The notes below the pieces were generated by a model that worked only from the letters and a program-made list of their open reading frames with translations, ran no database searches and had not been told where the DNA came from. A stretch of DNA of 64,000 bases from Paenibacillus sp. OVF10. Lineage in GTDB: Bacteria > Bacillota > Bacilli > Paenibacillales > Paenibacillaceae. Position numbers and translations under genes: made by a program. The stretch lies in assembly GCA_022836915.1 (NCBI GenBank), contig CP094668.1, forward strand, positions 2,728,001 to 2,792,000, read 5' to 3'. Numbering within the stretch: position 1 is the stretch's first letter; the number at the start of each line of letters is the position of its first letter. Positions 9,430 through 21,497 of the stretch are shown in pieces.

Positions 9430-9463
9430 GGGGCTTGTCCATAATATGGATAAGTCCTTTTTT
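9430..9463 (+). terminator. Rho-independent terminator
   Basis: GGCTTGTCCA pairs with TGGATAAGTCC, followed by TTTTTT. It isolates the DUF1802 gene from the suf promoter region. Confidence 0.85.
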
Positions 9464-9547
9464 GGATTAGTGTATAGCAGATAAGATAAAAGCTTGATTT
9501 TCTGTGATTTTTCTCACTGTCTATCTTGGCGGGAGATGTTTTCTCAT

Positions 9548-9576
9548 TTGATTCAATCTGGTATTTATTATAGAAT
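9548..9576 (+). promoter_or_regulatory. sufC: suf upstream promoter P1
   Basis: TTGATT (9548-9553), a 17-base spacer and TAGAAT (9571-9576). TGATTC and GAATCA half-sites frame the promoter. It has the same -35 and -10 hexamers and spacing as P2, 78 bases downstream. Confidence 0.5.
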
Positions 9577-9625
9577 CAGAAAGAATAATGTTTCCTGCAA
9601 GGAATATACACTCTGAGGAAATAGC

Positions 9626-9654
9626 TTGATTATCATTGAGAATCAGTTTAGAAT
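9626..9654 (+). promoter_or_regulatory. sufC: suf proximal promoter P2
   Basis: TTGATT (9626-9631), a 17-base spacer and TAGAAT (9649-9654). Transcription would start near 9661 and leave a leader of about 125 bases before sufC. Two dyads overlap this promoter. Confidence 0.6.
9627..9645. promoter_or_regulatory. Fur-box-like dyad over the P2 -35 and spacer
   Basis: TGATTATCATTGAGAATCA has outer TGATT/AATCA arms and resembles the 7-1-7 Fur/Zur/PerR core TGATAATnATTATCA. The assignment to Fur is by resemblance only. Confidence 0.5.
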
Positions 9655-9663
9655 TATTCTAAA
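9647..9663. promoter_or_regulatory. PerR-box-like perfect palindrome over the P2 -10
   Basis: TTTAGAATTATTCTAAA is a perfect 8-1-8 palindrome. Its inner 15 bases match the PerR consensus TTATAATTATTATAA at 13 positions. It covers the -10 and start point of P2, a repressor position. Confidence 0.55.
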
Positions 9664-9785
9664 GTGTTCTTGCTTTAAGGAATCGAGTACAAGAGAAATT
9701 CAGGGAAGCCCTGTTCAGATATAATAGGCGCTTTTTCGTTTTCGACAGTAAACATCAATTTAATCAATGGAGGGAAACAATACAC

Positions 9786-10568
9786 ATGGCTACGAATTTC
9801 GTCATTGAAGGTCTGAAAGCGACGATCGAAGGTAAGGAAATCCTGAAAGGCATCAACCTGGAAATGAAAGGTGGAGAAATCCACGCAATCATGGGTCCGA
9901 ACGGAACAGGTAAATCAACTCTGGCTTCTGCATTGATGGGCCATCCGAAATATGAAGTAACTGACGGTACAATTACACTTGATGGTGAAGATGTATTGGA
10001 TATGGCAGTAGATGAGCGTGCACGTGCAGGTCTATTCTTGGCTATGCAATACCCAAGTGAAATTGCAGGTGTTACAAACTCCGACTTCTTGCGTAGTGCA
10101 ATTAACGCACGTCGCGGCGAAGGTAACGAGATCTCCCTGATCAAGTTCATTCGTCAAATGGAAGGTAAAATGAAAGAACTCGACATGAACCCTGAGTTCG
10201 CTCACCGTTACCTGAATGAAGGTTTCTCCGGTGGTGAGAAAAAACGTAACGAGATTCTGCAAATGATGCTGCTTGATCCGAAAATCGTAGTACTTGATGA
10301 AATTGACTCCGGTCTGGACATCGATGCTCTGAAAATCGTAGCAAACGGTGTAAATGCAATGAAGAGCGAAGATCGTGGTTTCTTGATCATCACTCACTAT
10401 CAACGCCTGCTTAACTACATTACTCCTGACTACGTACACGTTATGATGCAAGGTCGTATCGTGAAATCCGGCGGACCTGAACTGGCACACCGTCTGGAAG
10501 CTGAAGGATATGACTGGGTTAAGGAAGAGCTGGGAATTACAGACGAAACTGTAGGTCAAGAAGCGTAA
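9786..10568 (+). CDS. sufC: Fe-S assembly ATPase SufC
   Basis: 260 residues. This is the ABC-type ATPase of the SufBCD scaffold that builds iron-sulfur clusters in the cytosol. It shows the Walker A segment GPNGTGKSTL near residue 38, the signature FSGGEKKRNEI near 150, and Walker B VVLDEIDSGLD. There is no membrane domain, as expected for SufC. The ATG at 9786 follows GGAGGG. It is the first gene of sufCDSUB, the Firmicutes order. Confidence 0.97.
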   Translation: MATNFVIEGLKATIEGKEILKGINLEMKGGEIHAIMGPNGTGKSTLASALMGHPKYEVTDGTITLDGEDVLDMAVDERARAGLFLAMQYPSEIAGVTNSDFLRSAINARRGEGNEISLIKFIRQMEGKMKELDMNPEFAHRYLNEGFSGGEKKRNEILQMMLLDPKIVVLDEIDSGLDIDALKIVANGVNAMKSEDRGFLIITHYQRLLNYITPDYVHVMMQGRIVKSGGPELAHRLEAEGYDWVKEELGITDETVGQEA

Positions 10569-10593
10569 AGACAAAACGGAGGAGGATTAATCA

Positions 10594-13535
<2,942 letters not shown>

Positions 13536-13555
13536 CGATAGGGAGGTAGAGCAAG

Positions 13556-14953
13556 ATGGCTAAAAAAGCACCAGAAATGGAAGAGTACAAATATGGTTTT
13601 CGTGACGAGCACAAATCCATCTTTCAAACCGGTAAAGGTCTGACTGCAGAAGTGGTTACCGAGATTTCCAAGATTAAGAATGAACCGGAATGGATGTTGG
13701 AATTCCGTCTGAAATCCTTGAAACAATTCGAGAAGATGCCAATGCCGAAATGGGGCGGAGATCTCGACGGATTGGATTTCAACGATATTCAGTATTATGT
13801 GCGTGCTTCTGAAAAACAAGGTAAAACATGGGAAGAGGTTCCTTCTGAAATCAAGGAAACCTTTGATAAATTGGGGATCCCTGAAGCAGAGCAAAAGTTC
13901 CTTGCAGGTGTATCGGCTCAGTATGAGTCCGAGGTTGTATACCACAACATGCAAAAGGAATTGGAAGACCAAGGTGTAATCTTCATGGATACGGATACGG
14001 CTCTCAGAGAGCATCCGGAAATCCTGCGTGAATATTTTGCAACAGTTATTCCGCCAGCAGATAACAAATTTGCTGCATTGAATAGTGCGGTATGGTCCGG
14101 AGGAAGCTTTATCTACGTGCCTAAGGGCGTTAAATGTGAAGTGCCTCTGCAAGCCTACTTCCGGATTAACTCCGAGAATATGGGACAATTCGAGCGTACA
14201 CTCATCATTGCCGACGAAGATAGCTTCGTTCACTATGTAGAGGGCTGTACAGCTCCAATCTACAGCACGAACTCACTGCATAGTGCGGTCGTTGAGATCA
14301 TTTGTAAGAAAAATGCCCGTGTTCGTTACACAACGATTCAAAACTGGGCACCAAACATCTACAACCTCGTTACGAAACGTGCGGTTGCAGAAGAAAATGC
14401 AACAATGGAATGGGTCGATGGTAACATCGGTTCCAAACTGACAATGAAATATCCAGCGGTTGTACTGAAAGGCCGTGGAGCTAAAGGTTCCGTACTCTCC
14501 ATCGCTGTAGCTGGTAAAAACCAGCATCAGGATGCAGGTGCGAAAATGATTCACTTGGCTCCGGATACAACATCTACGATTGTATCCAAGTCCATCAGTA
14601 AACATGGTGGTAAAGTAACGTACCGTGGTTTGGCTTCCTTTGGACGTCAAGCTGAGGGCGCGAAATCCAACATCAAGTGTGATACACTCATTCTCGATAA
14701 TGAGTCCACATCGGATACAATTCCTTACAATGAAATCATGAATGATAACATCATGCTGGAGCATGAAGCTACAGTATCCAAAGTGTCTGAGGATCAGCTC
14801 TTCTACCTGATGAGCCGCGGTCTGACTGATGCAGAAGCAACACAGATGATTATCATGGGCTTCATTGAGCCATTCACGAAGGAATTGCCAATGGAATACG
14901 CCGTTGAGATGAATAGATTGATCAAATTCGAAATGGAGGGCTCCATTGGTTAA
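13556..14953 (+). CDS. sufB: Fe-S cluster assembly protein SufB
   Basis: 465 residues, full length. SufB is the main scaffold subunit on which the nascent cluster is assembled with SufC and SufD. Landmarks are [19 protein letters not shown] at the N terminus, [11 protein letters not shown], and the end of the beta-helix [19 protein letters not shown]. It follows sufU by 20 bases with an AGGGAGGT ribosome site and closes the operon at a strong terminator. Confidence 0.97.
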   Translation: MAKKAPEMEEYKYGFRDEHKSIFQTGKGLTAEVVTEISKIKNEPEWMLEFRLKSLKQFEKMPMPKWGGDLDGLDFNDIQYYVRASEKQGKTWEEVPSEIKETFDKLGIPEAEQKFLAGVSAQYESEVVYHNMQKELEDQGVIFMDTDTALREHPEILREYFATVIPPADNKFAALNSAVWSGGSFIYVPKGVKCEVPLQAYFRINSENMGQFERTLIIADEDSFVHYVEGCTAPIYSTNSLHSAVVEIICKKNARVRYTTIQNWAPNIYNLVTKRAVAEENATMEWVDGNIGSKLTMKYPAVVLKGRGAKGSVLSIAVAGKNQHQDAGAKMIHLAPDTTSTIVSKSISKHGGKVTYRGLASFGRQAEGAKSNIKCDTLILDNESTSDTIPYNEIMNDNIMLEHEATVSKVSEDQLFYLMSRGLTDAEATQMIIMGFIEPFTKELPMEYAVEMNRLIKFEMEGSIG

Positions 14954-15034
14954 TCCAATGCAGCGCCTTTCGAAGCCGTAAAGCTAAACTTAGCTGCTGA
15001 TGTTAAGCAGTAGATATAGTTTCATGTGATCGAA

Positions 15035-15082
15035 TACCCTCTAGAGCAGACTTTTGAAAAGTCTCTCTAGGGGGTATTTTTA
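15035..15082 (+). terminator. suf operon terminator
   Basis: TACCCTCTAGAG pairs with CTCTAGGGGGTA around an inner AGACTTTT/AAAAGTCT stem, followed by a T-rich tail. Confidence 0.85.
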
Positions 15083-15159
15083 TTCAAAAAATCTGGGGAT
15101 AACAGCGTTCAGAAGGTTGTTCTGTCATCGGAGTGCGAGTGAAAATATTCTTTAGTCCA

Positions 15160-15239
15160 ATTTGTATATTTACAAATGAATAGACCAGCGTTATTCTTCC
15201 ATTGACGAATATTACATATATTTGAATTGATTCAAATAT
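15160..15239. promoter_or_regulatory. Two palindromes upstream of the secreted phosphatase-jacalin gene
   Basis: ATTTGTA-TATT-TACAAAT lies at 15160-15177. A perfect 22-base palindrome at 15218-15239 has arms ATATTTGAAT and ATTCAAATAT around TG. The second ends one base before the ribosome site AGGAGG (15241-15246). Both share TTTG/CAAA half-sites, so one regulator could bind both, or the second could act as an RNA hairpin that occludes the ribosome site. Confidence 0.45.
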
Positions 15240-15252
15240 GAGGAGGTATATA

Positions 15253-16602
15253 ATGCGAAGAAGTATAATTAAAAAAGGAGCAGCCTTGGTATTGTCTGCT
15301 GTTGTTGTCTTTACGAGCTCTCCTTTATTTTTATCCTCGGCCAGTGCAGCAGAAGGTGGTACGGTATCCGGTTCATTCAACGTACTTAGTTACAATGTAG
15401 GTGGTCTTCCGGATCTGGTATCCAGTTCCAACCCCAAGGAGTACACCGTTCAGATATCCCCAAAATTAAATGACTATGACATCATTAATGTGCAAGAGGA
15501 TTTTAATTATCATAATGAGCTGATATCCCAAGTCACTCTGCCGTATTTGACGACAACAAGCGGAATTGCGGGTTTTGGTAGTGGGTTGAACAGTCTGTCC
15601 AAATATCCATTCCGTGACTTGAAGCGTGTAACCTGGGATAAGCGATCCGGTCTTTTTGACAATGGAAGTGATGAATTGACTCCAAAAGGATTTACAGCAG
15701 CTACATATGAGATCACACCTCAGGTGAAAGTGGACGTGTACAACTTGCATGCGGACGCAGGTAGCGATGATAAATCGCTTGAGGTCAGACGAGATAATAT
15801 CAGACAACTCTCCAATTACATCAAGGAGCACTCGGACGGGAACGCGGTTATCGTATTTGGGGATACCAATACACGGTACACCCGTGCGGCTGACAATATA
15901 GAGTTGCTCATGTCTGAGAATGGTTTAAGAGATCCGTGGATCGATTTGATTCGAGGTGGGAGTATTCCCGCTGATGGAGACGCCCTTATGGATGCAACCA
16001 ATTTAAATGGACCAAACTATGAGATAGTGGACAAAATTTTGTATCGAGGAAGTAAAGCATTGTCCCTGAATGCACAGAGCTATCGATTAGAAAATCAAAC
16101 GTTTGTTGATCCGAGTGGGAAGCAACTCTCCGATCATTATCCGATTACAGCGGAATTTGTGTACAGCACATCTTCTCAGTACCAACTAAGTTCAACAATC
16201 GGAGGATCCGGAGGAACTGGGTTTAATGATCTGGATCATATTCCGGAGTCCAGACCTAGCTCGGTGGTGCTTAACTCGGGCAACCGTGTAGACGGCATTT
16301 CAACGTTGTACAGGGATGGAACGAACCTGGCACATGGTGGTCAATCCAACAATGCCACACTTACCTTGGCAGACGGAGAGTACTTAACTCAGGCAACAAT
16401 TGGTCAGGGGACACGTAATGGAGATAAACGAATCTTTTACGTGGAGTTGTCGACCAATCTTGGAAATAAGATTGAAGGCGGACAAAAGACATCGGATCAA
16501 ATTAAACTTGAGGCACCAGCAGGGTGGTATATAGCCGGATTTTATGGAAGAGCAGGACAGGAACTCGATCAGTTAGGGGTCATATACAGACCTCTGAATT
16601 AG
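15253..16602 (+). CDS. Secreted endonuclease/exonuclease/phosphatase-fold enzyme with a C-terminal jacalin-like lectin domain
   Basis: 449 residues from the ATG at 15253 after AGGAGG. The Sec signal peptide is residues 1-33 (cut after SASA). Residues about 40-315 are a DNase I/sphingomyelinase-type domain: FNVLSYNVGG (Asn), NVQEDF (metal Glu), YNLHADAG (His), VFGDTNTR (Asp/Asn) and LSDHYPI (Asp-His pair). Residues about 320-449 look like a jacalin-type beta-prism, with GGSGG near its start. The enzyme is likely extracellular, cutting phosphodiesters in lipid or nucleic acid, with the lectin targeting glycans. The substrate cannot be decided from sequence. Confidence 0.82.
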   Translation: MRRSIIKKGAALVLSAVVVFTSSPLFLSSASAAEGGTVSGSFNVLSYNVGGLPDLVSSSNPKEYTVQISPKLNDYDIINVQEDFNYHNELISQVTLPYLTTTSGIAGFGSGLNSLSKYPFRDLKRVTWDKRSGLFDNGSDELTPKGFTAATYEITPQVKVDVYNLHADAGSDDKSLEVRRDNIRQLSNYIKEHSDGNAVIVFGDTNTRYTRAADNIELLMSENGLRDPWIDLIRGGSIPADGDALMDATNLNGPNYEIVDKILYRGSKALSLNAQSYRLENQTFVDPSGKQLSDHYPITAEFVYSTSSQYQLSSTIGGSGGTGFNDLDHIPESRPSSVVLNSGNRVDGISTLYRDGTNLAHGGQSNNATLTLADGEYLTQATIGQGTRNGDKRIFYVELSTNLGNKIEGGQKTSDQIKLEAPAGWYIAGFYGRAGQELDQLGVIYRPLN

Positions 16603-16811
16603 GAGTGTGTAGTGGTTGAACTAAAAACATAGTATATGTAACTGATAGAGTAATCATAGAAACATAGCGCGCCGCTTGGAATATACGTTGGAAAGACCAC
16701 AAGGTTTTCCCAATGCTATTCTGAGTGGTATTTTTGTGGAATAAAATAAGACCAATAGCACAAGCCATTTCGTAGATTTAAGCATTTAATGATAGAAAAG
16801 GATGTGAGTGT

Positions 16812-17531
16812 ATGAGCGTAAACCCTTTCGAGGGCTATCGGATTACAAGTTCATTCGGCTATCGAATTCATCCTATTCATGGTGGACAGACATTTCACCG
16901 CGGAATTGATCTCGTGACAGAGCCCTGGAATGGCCCCGTCTATGCCTTTATGGAAGGTAGGGTACGTTTTGCTTCCGAAGGAGTTACAGGCTCCGGATTC
17001 GGCGGTTACGGGCTTACAGTTGCCCTTCAAGATCATCGTGGCTACTTGCATTGTTATGCTCACCTTTCGCGGATTGCCGTAACCGTTGGGCAGCGTGTGA
17101 AGCGAGGGCAGCTTATCGGTAATCAGGGAAGCACGGGTCAGAGTACTGGCCCTCACGTACATTATGAGATTCGTAAAACAAGTGCACCATCTTACGGGTA
17201 TACAGCCAGCGAAGATGGTGTGACGGAACCGGGTGCGTATCTACAGGCCGAATACGGAACTGCATCCCAGGAACAGGAGGCTCCGCCGATGACCACTGAG
17301 CAGAAGAAAATGTTTGAAGCCATGCAGAAAACGCTGGAGATTCAAGGGGGATGGATTCAGCAACAGGAGCAACTTTCCAATATGGATTGTCCCGCATGGG
17401 CGCAGCAAGCGTTTGATTATTATCGACCGTTTATTATGAACGACAAAGGCAGTTATGAATTTTGGAGATTACTTGTTATCATGTACCGCAAGGAAAAAGG
17501 CATTCAGGTTCATTCGGATTCCGACATATAG
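16812..17531 (+). CDS. M23 (LytM-type) metallopeptidase
   Basis: 239 residues. The M23 zinc site is complete: H29 and D33 in TFHRGIDLV, H84 in CYAHLS, and H115/H117 in GPHVHYE. M23 enzymes cut peptidoglycan cross-bridges. No signal peptide or membrane segment precedes the catalytic domain, which begins at once with a GYRITSSFGYRIHP motif. It may be exported by another route, act in the mother cell or forespore, or be a lysin captured from a phage. The C-terminal 90 residues are Gln/Glu-rich and may bind a partner. A ribosome site AAGGATGTGAG lies before the ATG. Confidence 0.82.
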   Translation: MSVNPFEGYRITSSFGYRIHPIHGGQTFHRGIDLVTEPWNGPVYAFMEGRVRFASEGVTGSGFGGYGLTVALQDHRGYLHCYAHLSRIAVTVGQRVKRGQLIGNQGSTGQSTGPHVHYEIRKTSAPSYGYTASEDGVTEPGAYLQAEYGTASQEQEAPPMTTEQKKMFEAMQKTLEIQGGWIQQQEQLSNMDCPAWAQQAFDYYRPFIMNDKGSYEFWRLLVIMYRKEKGIQVHSDSDI

Positions 17532-17681
17532 ATCTCTGCAAAGAACAGGGAGTAGCAAAAGGCTGACCCACTCAGGTAGATGCAGACAGACAACCATTTA
17601 TCGAATGTTGCCTGTTCGCCCGGTTCATTCCAACGGAAACGTCATATGTTAGGGTATACCTGATGAAGAGGAGGCAATCAC

Positions 17682-17822
17682 ATGAGCGAAGTAGGATATG
17701 GCTGTGGTGGCAACGTAGGCGGAGTAGGCGGCGTTGGCGGATACAATATGTTCACAAACACTGGTGCAATCTTGGTACTGTTCATTCTGTTGGTTATCAT
17801 CACAAAAGCATTCTGCGTGTAA
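17682..17822 (+). CDS. YjcZ-family sporulation peptide
   Basis: 46 residues: a Gly/Val-rich head (GGNVGGVGGVGGYN) then one hydrophobic segment (ILVLFILLVIITKAF). This layout is that of the YjcZ/YuzJ family of small membrane peptides linked to Bacillales sporulation. GAGGAGG lies before the ATG and a clear terminator follows. Confidence 0.85.
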   Translation: MSEVGYGCGGNVGGVGGVGGYNMFTNTGAILVLFILLVIITKAFCV

Positions 17823-17849
17823 TTCCAACATGATCGAATCGGAATAGAC

Positions 17850-17880
17850 AAAAGGAAGCCGATTACGGCTTCCCTTTTGT
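17850..17880. terminator. Rho-independent terminator
   Basis: GGAAGCC/GGCTTCC stem flanked by an AAAA run and a TTTT run. It probably works in both directions, between the YjcZ-like gene and the convergent HD-GYP gene. Confidence 0.85.
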
Positions 17881-17954
17881 CATATGCCGACCTATGAGTT
17901 GGCTATTTCAGTTACTATGGAGTTCTTCGTATACATGCTGTGTACAATGAACAG

Positions 17955-19004
17955 TTACTGTACATAGATCTCAACGATAGCAATATCTCTTTCTTTCGCT
18001 AAATCGATAAAGGCCGTAGAGGTCTGAACGAGTGGTCGGAAATAATCCGCAGGATTATTCATGACAATGAGTCCCGTCTGACCCGTGGTGAGCAGAACCC
18101 TTTTACCGATAAAATTAGGCAGCATGTGCTTGATCAGTTCCTGCGTTGCTTCAGCATTTAACTGACCAAAGCTGAGGCTGTACAGTTCACATAGAACAGA
18201 GATCAGTTCCTGTTTGGTCTGGTACACCCGATTCGTCGTCATGGCGCTGTAAACGTCTGCTACAGCAGTTATACGGGCATATGGGTGGATCTCGTCTCCT
18301 CGCAGTCCATGAGGATAACCACTTCCATCCTCGCGCTCATGATGCTGAAGTGCAACCGTTGCCAGAATTTCATCCTGCGTGGATTCTTTAATGATATCGT
18401 ACCCATAGAATGTGTGTTTCTTCATTTCGTCAAATTCTTCCGTGGTCAATTTACCAGGTTTATGTAACATTTCAGAAGGAATCTTGGACTTGCCGATATC
18501 ATGAAGATATCCTGCTTTGGCTACCGTTAGACATTCCTCGGGGTTGTAACCCATCCAGCCGGCGATATAAAAAGCGAGCATTCCGACTTGCAATGAATGG
18601 TTGTACGTATAATCGCTATCCCCGTCCAGCATAAGCAACAAGGAGACAACATCTTTTTGTTTTTCCAACTGTTCTGTTAGGGTGAACAAAATCTCGTCGA
18701 CCTGTGTCTCATCAATAAAACCCTTCTCCATCGCTTGTTGAAATAGAGATTCAGTACCTTTGATCGTATCGTTAAACAAGTTAGTTAACAGACGGGTTTG
18801 ATCGGAAGGTAAGGTTTGTGCATCAGAGTGTAGGTCGGATGTTGTGTGTTCTACATCTGCGTACTCGATTCCATGTTGCAACAGTTTGGATAGGTCATCT
18901 TCACTGAGGGTGGAACCTTTCATCAGCATGTGGAGACCCGAACTGTTGTATACATCATTTTTTAACAGGTCACCCGGTTTAAGATCAGTAACATGCACTC
19001 TCAC
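17955..19004 (-). CDS. HD-GYP domain protein (putative c-di-GMP phosphodiesterase)
   Basis: 349 residues. HD-GYP proteins hydrolyse cyclic di-GMP. Residues about 135-300 carry the motif set: YNHSLQVGM, GYLHDIGKSKIP, HHEREDGSGYP and ADVYSAMTTNRVY. The N terminus (MRVHVTDLKPGDLL) resembles the small domain preceding HD-GYP in other Bacillales proteins. No membrane segment is seen, so it is cytosolic. A second HD-GYP protein of the same layout is encoded at 21498-22619 on the other strand, which suggests an old duplication. Confidence 0.88.
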   Translation of the reverse strand: MRVHVTDLKPGDLLKNDVYNSSGLHMLMKGSTLSEDDLSKLLQHGIEYADVEHTTSDLHSDAQTLPSDQTRLLTNLFNDTIKGTESLFQQAMEKGFIDETQVDEILFTLTEQLEKQKDVVSLLLMLDGDSDYTYNHSLQVGMLAFYIAGWMGYNPEECLTVAKAGYLHDIGKSKIPSEMLHKPGKLTTEEFDEMKKHTFYGYDIIKESTQDEILATVALQHHEREDGSGYPHGLRGDEIHPYARITAVADVYSAMTTNRVYQTKQELISVLCELYSLSFGQLNAEATQELIKHMLPNFIGKRVLLTTGQTGLIVMNNPADYFRPLVQTSTAFIDLAKERDIAIVEIYVQ

Positions 19005-19127
19005 GTATAAACCACCTTTTCTCGACTAATATCGACACATATAATTATAATAACAAGAAAAAAATGGGTTGACAACGACTTATTTACTATTAACCCACTC
19101 TGTCTAAAAGGTGTAAAGGCTCATTAT

Positions 19128-19874
19128 TTAGTTCTCCATGGGGTTCCATGGTCCTAATTGATGTCCCTTCCATTCAGACCCATCTTCCCAAATTTCCTTT
19201 TTCCAGATCGGAACGGTCTGTTTGAGTCTCTCTATGGCGTAACGGCTTGCATCATAACAGTCGTTGCGATGAGGCGAGGAAACGGCAATGACTACACTAA
19301 TCTCTGCCACATCCACTTTGCCAATTCGGTGACTGATTGCACATAACACACCAGGCCAGCGATCGGAGATTTCCACACCAATGGCTGCCATCTGAGAAAG
19401 AGCCATAGGCACATAGGCCTCGTATTCAAGATGAACGGTGCGTTGTTCACCAGTCATTTCACGAGTCGTACCTACAAAAGTAAGAGCTGCCCCGTGATTC
19501 GGGGTAATCACTAGCGCCGTTGTTGCTTCCACGGACAAGGTGGACTCTGTAATCAGAAATAAGCCATCTTCAGTCCGATGCTCTGGAACGGTAGAGCGAT
19601 GCTTCTCATCGGATATATCCGTACCATCGCCTCCAGAGACGGGAGGGATCAACGCAAGTTCATCTTCTGAGCTAAGTATAGTATCGGCAGGAGCGTACTG
19701 CTGGTTAACTGCCAAAAAGGATGTCCTTATCTGAGAAGCTGCCTCTGGGTAGGCCAGACTCAGTTTTTCTTTTAAATTGGCAGCGGTTGGAAGGTCTCCA
19801 ATGTACTCAAACTCCAGGAGGGATGTATTTAAACGTTCTGCAATGCCTGCAAATAGTTGAATTGTCAATTTCAT
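19128..19874 (-). CDS. MoaD-MoaE fusion, molybdopterin synthase
   Basis: 248 residues. Residues 1-82 are a MoaD ubiquitin-like sulfur carrier (MKLTIQLFAGIAERL to PPVSGG). Residues about 105-248 are MoaE, the large subunit: FVGTTREMTGEQR, LEYEAYVPMAL, ISHRIGKVDVAEISV and VPIWKKEIW. Together they make molybdopterin from precursor Z. MoaD works through a free C-terminal Gly-Gly; here Gly-Gly is internal, followed by DGTDIS. A fused MoaX of Mycobacterium tuberculosis is cut after that Gly pair, so the same processing is expected. No other molybdopterin gene is adjacent. Confidence 0.88.
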   Translation of the reverse strand: MKLTIQLFAGIAERLNTSLLEFEYIGDLPTAANLKEKLSLAYPEAASQIRTSFLAVNQQYAPADTILSSEDELALIPPVSGGDGTDISDEKHRSTVPEHRTEDGLFLITESTLSVEATTALVITPNHGAALTFVGTTREMTGEQRTVHLEYEAYVPMALSQMAAIGVEISDRWPGVLCAISHRIGKVDVAEISVVIAVSSPHRNDCYDASRYAIERLKQTVPIWKKEIWEDGSEWKGHQLGPWNPMEN

Positions 19875-19993
19875 AGATATGACTCACCTCTTTTTGATCT
19901 CTAAACCCTTTAAATATATCATAACGACGCGGAAAATGTTATGCTTATCCATTAGAAGAATGAACGTTTATTGAAGAGCAGGGAGGCGGTGTG

Positions 19994-21424
19994 ATGAGCA
20001 CCAGGGAGAAGCAAACGTTAACGATTCTACACACCAATGACATCCATAGCCACTTCGGCTCGATGAGCACCATCGCCGCTATGATCAATGAGGAACGTGA
20101 CCAAGGTGGCAACTTCCTTGTATTGGATATCGGCGATCATATGGACCGGATGGCCGTTGAAACAGAAGGAACACTGGGTACGGCTAATGTTGATGTTATT
20201 AACCTGACGGGCTACGATGCCATTACAATCGGTAACAACGAAGGACTAACCTTTACGCCAGATCAGCTCTCGCAGTCCTACGCTGGACTTCTGTGTCCTG
20301 TGGTATGCGGCAATGTTGTGGAGCAAGATACTGGACTTCCACCAGTGTGGATGAAACCTTCTCTGATTGTGGAGAAAGGTCCATTTCGCGTTGGTCTGCT
20401 GGGGGCAACTGCCCCTTTTACCACGTTTTACGAACTGCTTGGGTGGGATGTTCTGGACCCTGTGGAGTCACTAAGAACTCAAGTGGAAGCATTACGTGAT
20501 GAAGTGGATGTGGTGGTTGTTCTTTCACATCTGGGACTTTCGACAGATCGGAGACTGGCGGAGCAGATTACTGGAATTGATGTTATTCTCGGTGGACATA
20601 CCCATCATGTTCTCGAAGAACCATTAGTCATTGGTCAGACCGTGCTGGGTGCAGCTGGGAAATTTGGCCAATGGCTTGGGAAAGTGGTTCTGGAACGAAC
20701 AAGCGTGGGAAAACCTCTCCAACTGGTAAGTAGCGGTTGTATGGCTGCCAAGAGTATATTACTGGATGATCAGGTCGCGCTGGCAATCGCTACGAATCGT
20801 ACGGAAGCCGAAAGGACACTCAATCAGACGGCAGTGATAACGGATCGGGTGCTGCCCATCGCGTATGACCGGGAATCCCCGTTTGCAACCTTGCTTGCAC
20901 AAGCTGTTCGTCATTTCACGGGAGCACAGCTGTCGCTGGTGAATGCAGGTCAGCTTCTGGGAGATCTTCCACAAGGTAATATTACAAAAGGAATGTTGCA
21001 TTCCCTATGTCCATCTCCTATAAATGCTTGTACAATATGCTTGAGTGGAAGTCATATTCGTGAAGCACTTGAGCAGTCCTTGTTGGACGAGTTTTCAGGT
21101 AAGCCCATTGTGGGATTTGGTTTTCGTGGTCATATACTAGGCACGTTATGTATGGACGGAATGGAAGTTCAATACAATCCACATGCGCCAGCCTATGAGA
21201 AGATCCAGACCATATCCATTAATGGTGAGCCTATGGACGAACAATGTGAGTATATCGTTGGGACACTGGACATGTTTACGTTCAATGTGGGGTATCCTCC
21301 TCTTGCTCATGGAACCCGTACGCTCTATCATCTTCCGGAATTCATACGCGATTTGCTGGAAACGGAAATAAAACGACCAGGGGCTCTGGACGACAGCCTG
21401 CGAGCCCGCTGGCATCAAAGCTAA
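19994..21424 (+). CDS. YunD-like bifunctional metallophosphatase/5'-nucleotidase
   Basis: 476 residues from the ATG at 19994 (GGGAGG eight bases upstream; a GTG just before is less likely). Residues about 8-240 are the metallophosphoesterase domain: ILHTNDIHSHFG, VLDIGDHMDR, TIGNNEGL, VVLSHLG and GGHTHH. The C-terminal half is the 5'-nucleotidase substrate domain, ending LPEFIRDLLE. There is no signal peptide, matching cytosolic YunD of B. subtilis, where the enzyme is thought to act on nucleotides. Confidence 0.87.
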   Translation: MSTREKQTLTILHTNDIHSHFGSMSTIAAMINEERDQGGNFLVLDIGDHMDRMAVETEGTLGTANVDVINLTGYDAITIGNNEGLTFTPDQLSQSYAGLLCPVVCGNVVEQDTGLPPVWMKPSLIVEKGPFRVGLLGATAPFTTFYELLGWDVLDPVESLRTQVEALRDEVDVVVVLSHLGLSTDRRLAEQITGIDVILGGHTHHVLEEPLVIGQTVLGAAGKFGQWLGKVVLERTSVGKPLQLVSSGCMAAKSILLDDQVALAIATNRTEAERTLNQTAVITDRVLPIAYDRESPFATLLAQAVRHFTGAQLSLVNAGQLLGDLPQGNITKGMLHSLCPSPINACTICLSGSHIREALEQSLLDEFSGKPIVGFGFRGHILGTLCMDGMEVQYNPHAPAYEKIQTISINGEPMDEQCEYIVGTLDMFTFNVGYPPLAHGTRTLYHLPEFIRDLLETEIKRPGALDDSLRARWHQS

Positions 21425-21497
21425 ATTTAAAGTACTTGCCTTCTGCTGAAGCGGCGGCTAGTGGTAATTACATCTACGGAGCGGGAGAGGATAGGCT

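Noticed and set aside
16812..17531. M23 gene as the lysin of a phage element
   Set aside because: Neighbours are chromosomal genes with no holin or tail genes; a phage origin is possible but unsupported.
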